Positions 1 through 8,683 of a stretch of DNA of 64,000 nt are shown piece by piece; positions within the stretch are counted from its first letter, which is position 1, and each line of letters opens with the position of its first letter. The notes beneath the pieces are model-generated. The model did no database searches, had not been told where the DNA came from, and saw nothing but the letters and a program-made list of their open reading frames with translations. The position numbers and the translations under genes were made by a program. The stretch is from VXPQ01 sp964608315 (lineage in GTDB: Bacteria > Bacteroidota > Rhodothermia > Rhodothermales > VXPQ01), in the NCBI GenBank assembly GCA_964608315.1, contig CAZSNF010000002.1, positions 1 through 64,000 on the forward strand, read 5' to 3'.

Positions 1-63
1 GTCCTGCGCCAGAGCGCCCCTCGCAGCCTCTGAACTTTGCAGAATTAATCAGAGGTTCCTTAA
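1..63 (-). repeat. Partial copy of the 263-bp dispersed element (left end, cut by window edge)
   Basis: Read on the minus strand this begins TTAAGGAACCTCTGATTAA and continues with GCAAAGTTCAGAGGCTGCGA and a GGGGCGCTCTGG segment, matching the left end of the full copies at 16056 and 29896. The remaining part of the copy, if any, lies outside the window. It sits just downstream of serA. Confidence 0.75.
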
Positions 64-77
64 CCGCATATCCATTG

Positions 78-94
78 GAGGGCGATCCGCCCTC
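78..94. terminator. Short GC-rich hairpin after serA
   Basis: A perfect 7-bp stem, GAGGGCG (78-84) and CGCCCTC (88-94) with a 3-base loop, lies 16 bases past the serA stop. There is no T-run on either side, so this is only a candidate terminator. A solo repeat end (CAGAGTATCC, about 99-108) lies between the hairpin and the serA stop codon. Confidence 0.25.
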
Positions 95-109
95 AATTCA
101 GAGTATCCC

Positions 110-1693
110 CTACACGTCCACCCTGCACACGCCCTCGACGCCGTCCAGGGCCGCAATCTCCCCGACGACCGCCGCCGGAACCGCCTCGTCCACGGTCACC
201 GCCGTCAGGGCCATCTCTCCCTTCCCGGCCCGCCCCAGGGCCAGCGCCCCGATATTGATCTCGTTGCGGGCCAGAATCCCCCCCACCGACGCCAGCATGC
301 CGGGCCGGTCCACGTTCCTGTATACGATCATGTGTCCTTCCGGCTTTATTTCCAGCCAGTAATTATCGATCCGCACCAGGCGCGGCTCGTCCCGGTCGAA
401 CACCGTGCCCGCCACCGTGTGGACGCCGTCGTCCGTCTTCAGGCCGATCTGCAACAGATTCATGTACCCGCCGGGGACCGTATCCCGCGCTTCCGTAACC
501 CGAATGCCCATATCCTCCGCAAGAAACGGCGCATTGATCAGGTTCACTGGCTCCGTAACCCATTTCGACAGGATTCCGCGCACGGCGGCCACGGTCAGCA
601 CTTCGGAATACCGGCGCGGGACCTCCCCCCGGCACCCTACGGTAATCCCCCGAATGCGCCCGCCGCCCAACTGCCCGATCAACTGCCCGAGGCGATCCGA
701 CAAACTCAAATAGGGCTGCGCGTCCGGTTGCGCCGCCATCTTGATCGCCAGCGCGTTCACCGGCGTCTGCACCGCCTCGCCGCATAGCGCGCGAATGACC
801 TGCTCGGTAATCTGCGCCGCCACCTTTTCCTGAGCCTCTTCCGTCGAAGCCGCAATGTGGGGCGTAGCGATCACCTTCGGATGCTTCAGCAACGCCTGCA
901 GTTCGGCGGGCGGCGGCTCCGCGGAATACACGTCCAGCGCCACCCCGCCCACTTGTCCGCTGTCCAGCGCGGCGAGCAAGTCCTTTTCCTCGACGATGCC
1001 GCCCCGGGCGCAGTTCACGATGCAGACCCCCTTGCGGCACTGCGCAAACGTTTCCTTGCGAAGCAGGCCGCGCGTGGCGTCGTTCAGCGGCGTATGCACG
1101 GTAATGAAATCGCTCTCCGCAAGAAGTTCGTCCATGCTCGCCAGCCGCACCCCGATGCGTTCGGCGGCCTCCCGCGACAACACCGGATCGTACCCGATCA
1201 GGTTCATCCCGAATCCGGCCATGCGCACCGCCACCTCCCGTCCGATTTTGCCCAGGCCCACCACGCCAAGGGTCTTTTCGTAGACTTCGGATCCGGTGAA
1301 CGCCTTGCGCTCCCACTTGCCCTCCGCCACGGAGCGGTTCGCCTGCGGCACGCGGCGAGCCATGGAAAGCAACAGGGCGCAGGTATGCTCGGCGGTCGAA
1401 ATCGTATTGCCCGAAGGCGCATTGATCACCAGTACGCCCCGGCGGGTCGCCGCGGCCAGGTCGATATTGTCCACCCCGACCCCGGCGCGCCCTATGACCC
1501 GGAGTTTTCCGGCGGCTTCGATAAGGTCCGCCGTAATCGTGGTGCCGCTGCGAATAATCCAGCCGTCCGCCCCGGCGGCGAATTTCCGCAGCGCTTCCCC
1601 GGACTGCCCGAGCCGAACGTCGGGCGTAACGCCGCGGGCTTCCAGCATGTCGATGCAGATCGGATCGACCGCATCGGTAATAAGCACCTTCAT
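110..1693 (-). CDS. serA: D-3-phosphoglycerate dehydrogenase
   Basis: Catalyses the NAD-dependent oxidation of 3-phosphoglycerate, the first step of serine synthesis, in the cytoplasm. The 527 residues match the long (type I) form of the family: an N-terminal substrate-binding half, a Rossmann NAD domain with VVGLGKIGREVA near residue 147, the catalytic histidine in ATPHIAAST near 280, an intervening ASB-like domain, and a C-terminal ACT domain (VDRPGMLASVGGILARNEIN) that usually senses serine. The ATG at 1693 was chosen because it starts the conserved MKVLITD and because it overlaps the upstream engB stop as ATGA, indicating translational coupling. Longer upstream reading is merely the shadow of engB. 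Third gene of sucD-engB-serA. Confidence 0.96.
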   Translation of the reverse strand: MKVLITDAVDPICIDMLEARGVTPDVRLGQSGEALRKFAAGADGWIIRSGTTITADLIEAAGKLRVIGRAGVGVDNIDLAAATRRGVLVINAPSGNTISTAEHTCALLLSMARRVPQANRSVAEGKWERKAFTGSEVYEKTLGVVGLGKIGREVAVRMAGFGMNLIGYDPVLSREAAERIGVRLASMDELLAESDFITVHTPLNDATRGLLRKETFAQCRKGVCIVNCARGGIVEEKDLLAALDSGQVGGVALDVYSAEPPPAELQALLKHPKVIATPHIAASTEEAQEKVAAQITEQVIRALCGEAVQTPVNALAIKMAAQPDAQPYLSLSDRLGQLIGQLGGGRIRGITVGCRGEVPRRYSEVLTVAAVRGILSKWVTEPVNLINAPFLAEDMGIRVTEARDTVPGGYMNLLQIGLKTDDGVHTVAGTVFDRDEPRLVRIDNYWLEIKPEGHMIVYRNVDRPGMLASVGGILARNEINIGALALGRAGKGEMALTAVTVDEAVPAAVVGEIAALDGVEGVCRVDV

Positions 1694-2322
1694 CGTTGTT
1701 CCGTCGTGTTTGGGAAACTCTGATCCTGTGCGTTCAGGCCCGCTATCGTCCCGATCCATTCCAGCAAGGCGGGTACGCCCCGCCTCGTCTGCGAAGAGGT
1801 CGAAAAAACCGGAATTTCCAGTCCAAGCCCGGAAAGCGCCTCGCGCACGCCGCGTTCCGCCCTGATGCGTTCGTTGCCGGAAAGTTTGTCGCACTTCGTA
1901 AGCGCGATGGCGTACGGAGCCTCTTGTCCGCGCATGAATTCGATGAAACTGCGGTCTGTTTCGCCGGGCTCGCGGCGGCTGTCCACAAGATGCACGAGCA
2001 GGCGCAGGGGGTCGCGCTCCGTCACATAGCGTTCGATGAGCCGGGCCCAGCGCGCGCGCTCCTGTTTCGAGGTTTTCGCATAGCCGAACCCTGGAAGATC
2101 CACGAAATACAATGCTCCGTTGATCAGGTAATAATTGAATTCCCGGGTCTTGCCCGGCGTTCCGCTGGTCCGGGCCAGCCCCCGGCGTCCCGCCAGCGCA
2201 TTCAGCAGCGAACTCTTGCCCACGTTCGAACGGCCCGCGAACGCCACTTCGGGCAATCCGTCCGAAGGCAGTCCGCCCCAGGACGTCGCGCCCCTGACAA
2301 AGGTGATTTCCCGAATACGCAA
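1690..2322 (-). CDS. engB: Ribosome biogenesis GTPase EngB/YsxC (YihA)
   Basis: Small TrmE-Era-family GTPase needed for late assembly of the large ribosomal subunit. The 210-residue product is the usual family size and shows G1 GRSNVGKS, G3 DLPGFGYA and G4 TKCDK. There is no ATG at the expected N terminus; a TTG at 2322 is preceded four bases upstream by a strong GGAGAGAGG ribosome-binding site and yields the conserved RIREITFVRG opening, so this start is preferred. It follows sucD after 38 bases and overlaps serA by four bases (ATGA). Confidence 0.93.
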   Translation of the reverse strand: MRIREITFVRGATSWGGLPSDGLPEVAFAGRSNVGKSSLLNALAGRRGLARTSGTPGKTREFNYYLINGALYFVDLPGFGYAKTSKQERARWARLIERYVTERDPLRLLVHLVDSRREPGETDRSFIEFMRGQEAPYAIALTKCDKLSGNERIRAERGVREALSGLGLEIPVFSTSSQTRRGVPALLEWIGTIAGLNAQDQSFPNTTEQR

Positions 2323-2360
2323 GAGCCTCTCTCCGAATCGATCCCTGATTGCGCGGCTGG

Positions 2361-3236
2361 TTACGCGATCGCCAGGCGCTCCCTGACCGTCTCGCCGATC
2401 ACGGCCGGATTCTCGATCACCGTTACGCCGGCTTCTTCCAGCGCGGCGATCTTTTCCTCCGCCGTCCCCTTGCCCCCGGACACGATGGCCCCGGCGTGCC
2501 CCATCCGCCGTCCGGGCGGCGCCGTCCGGCCCGCAATGAATCCGAACACCGGCTTCGTCATATGGTCCCGCGCAAAGGCCGCAGCCTCCTCCTCCGCCGT
2601 CCCCCCGATTTCGCCGATCAGGACGACCGCCTCCGTATCCCCGTCCTCCTCGAACAGGCGCAGCACATCTACGAAACTCGTTCCCGGCACGGGGTCCCCG
2701 CCGATCCCCACCGCCGTACTCTGTCCAAGCCCCTGCCGCGTAAGCTGGTCCACCGCCTCGTACGTGAGGGTGCCGGAACGCGACGCCACGCCCACGGGCC
2801 CGGGCTTGAAGATCATGGCGGGCATGATGCCGACCTTGGCCTGGTCGGGCGTCAGGGCGCCGGGGCAATTCGGTCCGATGAGCCGGACGCCCTTGCGCTG
2901 CATGGCGTGATAAACCGGAACCATATCTCCTGCGGGAATGCCTTCCGTAATGCACGCGATCACCTCTATGCCCGCGTCCGCTGCCTCGAGAATGGCGTCC
3001 GGGGCGAATGCGGGAGGCACGAAAATCGCCGATGTGTTCGCTCCCTCCTGTGCAACCGCCTCGGCCACCGTGTTGAACACTGGCTTGCCAAGGTGCGCGC
3101 GACCGCCCTTGCCGGGCGTCACGCCCCCCACCAGCGTGGTGCCGTACGCCAGCATTTGTTCGGAATGAAAAGTGCCCTCGGAACCCGTAAAGCCCTGCAC
3201 CAGCAAGCGGGTGTTTTTATCGACGAGAATCGCCAT
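2361..3236 (-). CDS. sucD: Succinyl-CoA synthetase alpha subunit (ADP-forming)
   Basis: Alpha subunit of the TCA-cycle enzyme that makes succinate and ATP (or GTP) from succinyl-CoA. The 291 residues include the CoA-binding Rossmann fold near the N terminus (VQGFTGSEGTFH) and the phosphorylated histidine loop GRRMGHAGAIVSGG near residue 245. The beta subunit gene sucC is not in this window, so the pair is split here. It is the first gene of a minus-strand run followed by engB and serA, and it lies downstream of a strong terminator ending the gatA transcript, so it probably has its own promoter in 3237-3340. Confidence 0.96.
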   Translation of the reverse strand: MAILVDKNTRLLVQGFTGSEGTFHSEQMLAYGTTLVGGVTPGKGGRAHLGKPVFNTVAEAVAQEGANTSAIFVPPAFAPDAILEAADAGIEVIACITEGIPAGDMVPVYHAMQRKGVRLIGPNCPGALTPDQAKVGIMPAMIFKPGPVGVASRSGTLTYEAVDQLTRQGLGQSTAVGIGGDPVPGTSFVDVLRLFEEDGDTEAVVLIGEIGGTAEEEAAAFARDHMTKPVFGFIAGRTAPPGRRMGHAGAIVSGGKGTAEEKIAALEEAGVTVIENPAVIGETVRERLAIA

Positions 3237-3344
3237 AACGATCAGAATAAGCGACGAAAAACCGGAACGCGCCCAAGATAAGGACTATCCGGGCGCAGAA
3301 CCGGCGAAGATTTGGAAGATTGCGCAGAGGAAATCAGAGATGCG

Positions 3345-3377
3345 AAAAAGCCCCGCCAGACACGACCTGACGGGGCT
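3345..3377 (-). terminator. Rho-independent terminator of the gatA transcript
   Basis: On the minus strand AGCCCCGTCAG pairs with CTGGCGGGGCT around a short loop and is followed at once by TTTTTC. This is a textbook intrinsic terminator, placed 127 bases after the gatA stop and about 110 bases before sucD, and it separates the two transcripts. Confidence 0.85.
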
Positions 3378-3406
3378 CCCGAATGACGCGATGGCTGAAC
3401 GCCCGC

Positions 3407-3499
3407 TCACACAGACCCCTGGACGATCGCGATCAAAAGCGTAATCCAGACGCCGAGCGACGTAACTCCAGGACCAGTCATCCACCGCTGCGTAACCAT
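3407..3499 (-). CDS. Candidate 30-residue single-pass membrane peptide
   Basis: An ATG four bases after the gatA stop opens a 30-codon frame reading MVTQRWMTGPGVTSLG followed by VWITLLIAIVQGSV, that is, a short polar head and one hydrophobic segment long enough to span a membrane. A GGTAGG ribosome-binding-like sequence lies just upstream, and the gatA terminator hairpin begins 30 bases after its stop, so it is the last frame on that transcript. No family is recognised. It could be chance; the position between stop and terminator and the hydrophobic composition are the only support. Confidence 0.35.
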   Translation of the reverse strand: MVTQRWMTGPGVTSLGVWITLLIAIVQGSV

Positions 3500-3503
3500 G
3501 TAC

Positions 3504-5021
3504 CTACCGGACAGGCGCTCGCCCCTGCAACCGCTCCACCATGTCCCCGATGCGGAGAATCGTTTCCTCCCCGAAATGCGGCCCCAGAATCTGCGCGCCC
3601 ACAGGCAAATGGGGCGCTTCCGGGTGCAAACCGAGGGGTACGGCCAGCCCGGGAATGCCCGCAAGATTGGCCGGCACGGTATAGACGTCGCTGAGGTACA
3701 TCGCCATGGGATCGTCTGCCCTGCTGCCAAGGCGGAACGGCGGAGCGGGCGCAGCCGGCGTAATCAGGGCGTCCACCTCGTCGAAAACGGCGTCGAAATC
3801 GTTCCGTATGAGGGTGCGCGCCTGCTGCCCTTTCGCATAATAGGCTTCGTAGTAGCCGGAGGACAGAACGTACGCGCCAAGCATGATGCGCCGTTTCGCT
3901 TCATCCCCGAAGCCCTCCGTGCGGGACGCCGTATAGAACCGGCGCAGCATGGACTCTGCATCCAGACGTTCCCCTGCGGATTCCCCGTCCGCCCCGGAAA
4001 CCGCCGCCCGCTCGTTTTGCAGGGCGCCGCGAAGTTCGTCGAGCGCCGCCCTGTGACCGTACCGGATTCCGTCGTACCGGGCGAGATTGCTGGACGCTTC
4101 GGCGGTCGTCAGGATATAGTACGCGGCGACGCCGTATTCCGTGCGGGGCAGGGACGCCTCCCGCACCACAGCCCCCTCCCGTTCGAGTCCGCGTACGCAT
4201 TCCTCGATCATGCTCCGTATCCCGTCGTCGAGTCCGTCGGCGAAGTACTCCTTCGGCAACCCGATGCGCAGCCCCCGGATATCCCCGGTCAACGATTGCG
4301 TATAGTCGGGAACCCCGACAGGCGCGCTGGTGGAATCCCGCTCGTCCCGCCCCGCCATATGATTCAGGAGCAACGCGCAATCCTCCACGGACCGCCCGAT
4401 GGGGCCCATGCAATCGAAGGAGGACGCAAACGCCACCAGGCCGGACCGGGATACGCGCCCGTACGTAGGCTTCAGGCCCGCCACGCCGCAATGCGCGGCG
4501 GGCTGCCGAATAGATCCGCCCGTATCGGTGCCCAGCGCCGCATGGCACAGGCCGGCGGCGACGGCGGCGGCGGACCCGCCGGAAGAACCGCCCGGCACAT
4601 AATCCGCATTCGCAGGATTTCGGACCGGCCCGAAATACGAAGTCTCGCTGGACGACCCCATCGCGAATTCGTCGCAATTCGTTTTCCCGACGAAAATCGC
4701 GCCCGCAGCCCGGAGCCGTTCGATCACGGTGGCGTCGTACAGCGATTCGAAATGTTCGAGCATGCGGGACGAGCAGGTAACCCGGCGCCCCTTCATGCAG
4801 ATCACGTCCTTGATCCCCAGCGTCAGGCCCTTCAGCGGGAGGGCGTCCGCAGATCGATCCAGACGGCGGGCCTGCTCAAGGGCGTCCTCCTCATCCACCG
4901 AAATAAAGGCGTTGAGCAGCGGGTTCTGCGCCCGAATGCGCGCCAAAAAGGAAGAGACCAGGGTTTCGCAATCGGTCTCCCCGTTCTGCAAGGCTTTCCG
5001 GGCGTCCGCAAAGGAGGTCAT
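3504..5021 (-). CDS. gatA: Aspartyl/glutamyl-tRNA(Asn/Gln) amidotransferase subunit A
   Basis: Glutaminase subunit of GatCAB, which converts Glu-tRNA(Gln) or Asp-tRNA(Asn) to the amide form. The 505 residues carry the amidase signature GGSSGGSAAAVAAG near 150, and the Ser-cisSer-Lys triad can be placed at the lysine of GIKDV, the serine of TDTGGSI and the serine of GGSSGG. A GGAGG ribosome-binding site lies directly before the ATG at 5021 (strictly AAGGAGGTC on the opposite read). gatB and gatC are not adjacent. It is followed by a tiny hydrophobic frame and a strong terminator. Confidence 0.95.
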   Translation of the reverse strand: MTSFADARKALQNGETDCETLVSSFLARIRAQNPLLNAFISVDEEDALEQARRLDRSADALPLKGLTLGIKDVICMKGRRVTCSSRMLEHFESLYDATVIERLRAAGAIFVGKTNCDEFAMGSSSETSYFGPVRNPANADYVPGGSSGGSAAAVAAGLCHAALGTDTGGSIRQPAAHCGVAGLKPTYGRVSRSGLVAFASSFDCMGPIGRSVEDCALLLNHMAGRDERDSTSAPVGVPDYTQSLTGDIRGLRIGLPKEYFADGLDDGIRSMIEECVRGLEREGAVVREASLPRTEYGVAAYYILTTAEASSNLARYDGIRYGHRAALDELRGALQNERAAVSGADGESAGERLDAESMLRRFYTASRTEGFGDEAKRRIMLGAYVLSSGYYEAYYAKGQQARTLIRNDFDAVFDEVDALITPAAPAPPFRLGSRADDPMAMYLSDVYTVPANLAGIPGLAVPLGLHPEAPHLPVGAQILGPHFGEETILRIGDMVERLQGRAPVR

Positions 5022-5037
5022 CGGACGAACGACATTC

Positions 5038-5112
5038 AGGGATACGCTGATTCAGTCCGCGAAGCTCAGAGGCTTGCGAGGGATGCGCTGGCAAGAACCG
5101 ACGAAAGAAGAA
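5038..5112 (+). repeat. Partial copy of the 263-bp dispersed element (left end)
   Basis: Reads GGATACGCTGATTCAG, then GAAGCTCAGAGGCTTGCGAG, GGATGCGCTGGCAAG and ACGAA, a diverged copy of the first 75 bases of the full elements. It lies immediately upstream of gatA on the plus strand, between gatA and the tatA terminus. Confidence 0.7.
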
Positions 5113-5194
5113 TGGGGGCGACAGGCGAACAGACGACAGGCGCCGTGCATGGCCCGACAGGAAGCCGGACCGATCCGGGAGCCGCTTGCGCGGA

Positions 5195-5506
5195 TTATGC
5201 AGCGGGCGGGGCGGGATCGGGAGCCGCGGCGTCCGGAGCCGCTTGCGCGGGCGGCGGCGGGGCGGCTTGCGCAGGTTGCGCGGGAGGCGCCTGGGGTTGC
5301 GGGGCGGACTGCGCAGGCGGACGATACGCGGTATTCCGGTTGTTCACGTCCACCGTAAGTTCGCGTTGCACATCCTTCGTGGCGTCCTTGAATTCCCGCA
5401 ATCCCTTGCCGAGGCCGCGAGCAATCTCCGGGATGCGCTTCGCGCCGAACATAAGGAGTATGAGCAAAAAAATCAGGCCTATTTCCATTGGTCCGAATGA
5501 ACCCAT
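5195..5506 (-). CDS. tatA: Sec-independent protein translocase TatA/E
   Basis: Pore-forming component of the twin-arginine translocase, exporting folded proteins across the inner membrane. The 103-residue product starts MGSFGPMEIGLIFLLILLM, a short N-terminal membrane helix, followed by the hinge FGAKRIPEIARGLGKGLREFK amphipathic helix and then an unusual Pro/Ala/Gln-rich tail of about 45 residues. The ATG at 5506 is preceded by AAGGGGG, a good ribosome-binding site; extending upstream adds only non-homologous residues. tatC is not in the window. The low-complexity tail is longer than in most TatA proteins and is probably disordered in the cytoplasm. Confidence 0.92.
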   Translation of the reverse strand: MGSFGPMEIGLIFLLILLMFGAKRIPEIARGLGKGLREFKDATKDVQRELTVDVNNRNTAYRPPAQSAPQPQAPPAQPAQAAPPPPAQAAPDAAAPDPAPPAA

Positions 5507-5865
5507 AACCAACCCCCTTAATATTGTGTGCGATCTTGTGAGCGACCCGACGAACGGCGCAAAAGGCGACAGAACGAACGACATGCGCCCGTTGTACGCC
5601 AGGTTACAAAAAGCCTGTTTGCGGGACCGCCGCCGCAAAACGCTTGTCACGAAACGCCATGACCTGAAACGACAGCAAAACCAATGGCCAGAAACAGACC
5701 GAAAACATGGCTTTTACTTGTCAACGAAGGTCGGCGGGGAAAGTTCCGCCCCGCAAAATACGACCCGAAAAACCGAATTGCGCCCCATGCCGGGCTGGAA
5801 CATGCCGCCCCGCCCCGCTTTTCAGAAAGGTCCGTTATTCATGGCGTTTCGTACCCGTGCGTCTC
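5507..5865. other. Divergent intergenic region between tatA and aroA
   Basis: These 359 bases separate two divergently transcribed genes and must hold both promoters. I see no convincing promoter of the TTG/TAnnTTTG kind. A small inverted repeat (GGCGG near 5732 with CCGCC near 5746) is the only structured sequence noted. Short frames in this stretch lack any recognisable feature. Confidence 0.4.
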
Positions 5866-7170
5866 GTGCACATCCGATATGACAAGGCAAGCGACCAGGC
5901 TATCGTAACGCCGTGCAACCGCGTGGCGGGCGTGATCGTTCCGCCGCCGGACAAGTCGATCGCGCAACGGGCCTCGCTCCTCGCAGCCATCGGCGACGGA
6001 ACCTCCCGACTGGTCAACTATCCCTCGTCCGCCGACCCGCTCTCCACGTTGCGCTGCCTCCGGCAACTGGGCGTCGGAATAGAAAAGGATGGAAACGACC
6101 TGCTGGTGCGCGGCAAGGGACTGGACGGACTTTCTCCGCCCGCCGCGCCGCTCGACTGCGGCAATTCGGGCACGACGATGCGCCTGCTCGCCGGCCTGCT
6201 CGCCGGGCAACCCTTCGATAGCGTGCTTACGGGCGACGCCTCCCTGCGGGCCCGTCCCATGGAGCGGGTGGCCGAACCGCTGCGAGCCATGGGCGCAAAA
6301 ATAACCCTGAACGATGGCTGTGCACCCATGCGCATCGAACGCAGCGAACGGCTGCGGGGCATGGAGTACCGCCTCCCTGTGCCTTCGGCGCAGGTCAAAT
6401 CCTGCGTGCTGCTCGCCGGACTGCGGGCCCGGGGACGCACCACCGTGATCGAAACCCTGCCCTCGCGCGACCACACCGAGCGCATGCTAAACCTGGCGAC
6501 GCAGGAGGAAGCAGGGGAGCGGCGCATTTTTGCGACGGGAAACACGTCCGTCCCGGCCCGCGACTGGATCGTGCCGAATGATTTTTCCTCCGCCGCTTTT
6601 TTTCTGGTCGCCGCTGCGACAGCGCCGCAAGGCTCGCTCCTGCTGAAGAACGTGGGCCTGAACCCGACCCGCAGCGCCCTCGTCGGGACGCTGAAGGAGA
6701 TGGGCGCCCGCATCCGCATAACTGACCGCAAGGAATCCGGGGGCGAACCCGTGGGCGATCTTCACATCGATGCATCGCCGCTCCGGGGCATACGCGTGGA
6801 CGGCGCGCGCATCCCCCTGCTGATCGACGAAATCCCGATCCTTGCGGTGGCGGGCGCGCTGGCGAAGGGACGCACCGAAATACGGGATGCGCGCGAACTG
6901 CGCTTCAAGGAGACGGACCGTATCTCCGCCATGGCGGAAAATCTCCGGCGCCTCGGCGCTTCGGTGGAAGAATTCGACGACGGCCTAACCGTGGACGGAC
7001 CTGCCGAACTGCGTGGAAACAGGGTGACCAGCCGCCATGATCACCGCGTGGCGATGGCCATGGCCGTGGCCGGGCTGGCGGCCCGCGGGGAAACGGTCAT
7101 TGAAGACGCTTCGTGCGCAGACGTGTCGTTTCCGAACTATTGGCAAACGCTTGCGTCGGTGGCCTTATGA
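5866..7170 (+). CDS. aroA: 3-phosphoshikimate 1-carboxyvinyltransferase (EPSP synthase)
   Basis: Joins shikimate-3-phosphate and phosphoenolpyruvate in aromatic amino-acid synthesis; the target of glyphosate in other organisms. Recognisable segments are the N-terminal PPPDKSIAQRASLLAA, the LDCGNSGTTMRLLAG loop near residue 95, SAQVKSCVLLAGL near 170, the LIDEIPILAVAGALA catalytic-aspartate segment near 322 and the C-terminal DHRVAMAMAVAGLAA. No ATG fits; GTG at 5866 gives 434 residues, the usual length, with GTG at 5857 as an alternative. The last 34 bases overlap convergently with the alkyltransferase-like gene on the other strand. Confidence 0.94.
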   Translation: MHIRYDKASDQAIVTPCNRVAGVIVPPPDKSIAQRASLLAAIGDGTSRLVNYPSSADPLSTLRCLRQLGVGIEKDGNDLLVRGKGLDGLSPPAAPLDCGNSGTTMRLLAGLLAGQPFDSVLTGDASLRARPMERVAEPLRAMGAKITLNDGCAPMRIERSERLRGMEYRLPVPSAQVKSCVLLAGLRARGRTTVIETLPSRDHTERMLNLATQEEAGERRIFATGNTSVPARDWIVPNDFSSAAFFLVAAATAPQGSLLLKNVGLNPTRSALVGTLKEMGARIRITDRKESGGEPVGDLHIDASPLRGIRVDGARIPLLIDEIPILAVAGALAKGRTEIRDARELRFKETDRISAMAENLRRLGASVEEFDDGLTVDGPAELRGNRVTSRHDHRVAMAMAVAGLAARGETVIEDASCADVSFPNYWQTLASVAL

Positions 7171-7532
7171 TCGGTGGCCTCATTCCCGGTTTCTCTGGAC
7201 GGATCCCACAAATGCGCCCTCAGCGCCACGCATCCCTCCGCGTCGAACGTCACCCCCTCGGCGCGCAAGCGTTCTTCCATGACATGCGGCCCTTCGAACC
7301 GCATCTTGCCGGTCAAGGCGCCGAATCGATTGACCACGCGATGGCAAGGAAGCCCCGTTCCCGCCGCCGCGCCCAGCGCCCAGCCCACCGTGCGGGCGGC
7401 GGAACGCGCGCCGAGATGCCCGGCGATATGCCCGTAGGTCGTAACTTTACCGGGTGGAATCCGGGCTACCACCGCCCAGACCTGTTCAAAGAAAGTATGG
7501 GATGCTGTGATATGATCCTGCGAATTGCGCAT
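7137..7532 (-). CDS. MGMT/alkyltransferase-like DNA repair protein
   Basis: A 131-residue protein with the C-terminal DNA-binding domain of O6-alkylguanine-DNA alkyltransferases: ARIPPGKVTTYGHIAGHLG, then PCHRVVNRFGALTG. The active-site cysteine (PCHRV) is present, yet the short length, the missing N-terminal domain and the NRFGALTG motif resemble the alkyltransferase-like (ATL) family, in which that cysteine is normally replaced by Trp or Ala. It therefore may be a true one-domain transferase or an ATL that has kept Cys. The start ATG at 7532 has no good ribosome-binding site. It converges with aroA and overlaps its end by 34 bases. Confidence 0.85.
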   Translation of the reverse strand: MRNSQDHITASHTFFEQVWAVVARIPPGKVTTYGHIAGHLGARSAARTVGWALGAAAGTGLPCHRVVNRFGALTGKMRFEGPHVMEERLRAEGVTFDAEGCVALRAHLWDPSRETGNEATDHKATDASVCQ

Positions 7533-7630
7533 AAGCCATATACCGCGCGCTCGTCATTATGTTGTCGCTTTCGCCCCGGCGGTTTTTGCGGCGGCGAAGC
7601 AGAAACAGCAACGGCAAACCCCGTAAAACC

Positions 7631-8683
7631 ATGACGAAGGCGTCTCATCCGCCGGATCCGGACTACGCCGCGCTGGAACAAGCGCTGGGAGAGGAACGCC
7701 TTGCGAGGCGGGTCGAACTGGCCCCCTTTACGACGTTCCGGATCGGCGGCGAAGCGGACCTGTTCTGCGAGGCGCGCACCGCAGAGGAACTCGCGCAAGC
7801 GATCCAGGCGGCCCGGGACGCCCGCGTTCCGTATTTCCTGCTCGGATGCGGCGCGAATATTCTGGTGAGCGACCGGGGCGTCCGCGGACTCGTTATCCGC
7901 AATACGGCCCGCCAGACGGAGATCGACCCCGATGCGGGCCGCGCGCGGGCAGCGTCCGGAGCCATTATGTACCCGGATGTGATCGAGGCGACCGTGGAGG
8001 CGGGCCTATCCGGACTGGAGCATTATGTGGGCATTCCGTCTACGGTAGGCGGCGCGCTGTGGCAAAACCTGCATTTCCTGTCGCCTGCGCCGAAGCGGGA
8101 ACGCACCATGTTCATCGAGGAAGTACTGGAGGAGGCCGACCTCCTGACCGAAGAAGGCGAACGCCGCACGGTCGGGGCGGACTATTTCGATTTCGGATAC
8201 GACTATTCGGCGCTGCACGACCGGGACGATATCGTGCTTTCGGCGACGTTCCGGCTCGAACCAGGGGATCGGACGCGGATGCGGGAAATCATGGCGGAGA
8301 ATCTCGCATGGCGGCAAGCACGGCACCCTCCCCTCGACACGGAGCCCAGCGTAGGCTCCATTTTCAAGAAAATAGAGGGCATCGGGGCGGGGCGCCTTAT
8401 CGATGAAGCCGGCCTCAAGGGCATGCGCATCGGAGGCGTCGAAATCACGCGCCGGCACGCCAACATTATGATCAACCGGGGCGGGGGCAAAGCAGCCGAC
8501 GTCATTGCCCTCATCCGGCGCGTACAGGAAATCGTGGCGAGCGAGGCGGGCTATCTGCTGGAGACGGAAATCGCTTTCGTGGGCGAATTCGACGAAACGC
8601 CGGACGCCCTTCCCTATACCCCGCAGACTTTCCGGCGGCAATACGGAGAACGCGCCGGCGCCCGCCGCGCCGCCCTGCCATGA
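7631..8683 (+). CDS. murB: UDP-N-acetylenolpyruvoylglucosamine reductase
   Basis: FAD-dependent enzyme that reduces UDP-GlcNAc-enolpyruvate to UDP-MurNAc in peptidoglycan synthesis. With the ATG at 7631 the product has 350 residues. The FAD-binding domain shows TTFRIGGEADLFCEA and LGCGANILVSD; the C-terminal domain has the proton-donor serine in EPSVGSIFKK near 235, LIDEAGLKGMRIGG, and the catalytic glutamate in LETEIAFVGEF near 315. The N-terminal extension reading upstream to 7559 is Arg-rich and unlike the family. It is the first gene of a run with ccmB, whose ATG overlaps the murB stop (ATGA). Confidence 0.94.
   Translation: MTKASHPPDPDYAALEQALGEERLARRVELAPFTTFRIGGEADLFCEARTAEELAQAIQAARDARVPYFLLGCGANILVSDRGVRGLVIRNTARQTEIDPDAGRARAASGAIMYPDVIEATVEAGLSGLEHYVGIPSTVGGALWQNLHFLSPAPKRERTMFIEEVLEEADLLTEEGERRTVGADYFDFGYDYSALHDRDDIVLSATFRLEPGDRTRMREIMAENLAWRQARHPPLDTEPSVGSIFKKIEGIGAGRLIDEAGLKGMRIGGVEITRRHANIMINRGGGKAADVIALIRRVQEIVASEAGYLLETEIAFVGEFDETPDALPYTPQTFRRQYGERAGARRAALP

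Noticed and set aside
3285..3485. 66-codon minus-strand frame over the gatA terminator
   Set aside because: It runs through a strong terminator hairpin and its sequence has no pattern; the 3407-3499 frame in another phase is preferred.
3498..5882. Long plus-strand open frame (794 codons)
   Set aside because: Antisense to gatA and tatA; composition is Arg/Pro-rich without any family pattern, as expected for a shadow in high-GC DNA.
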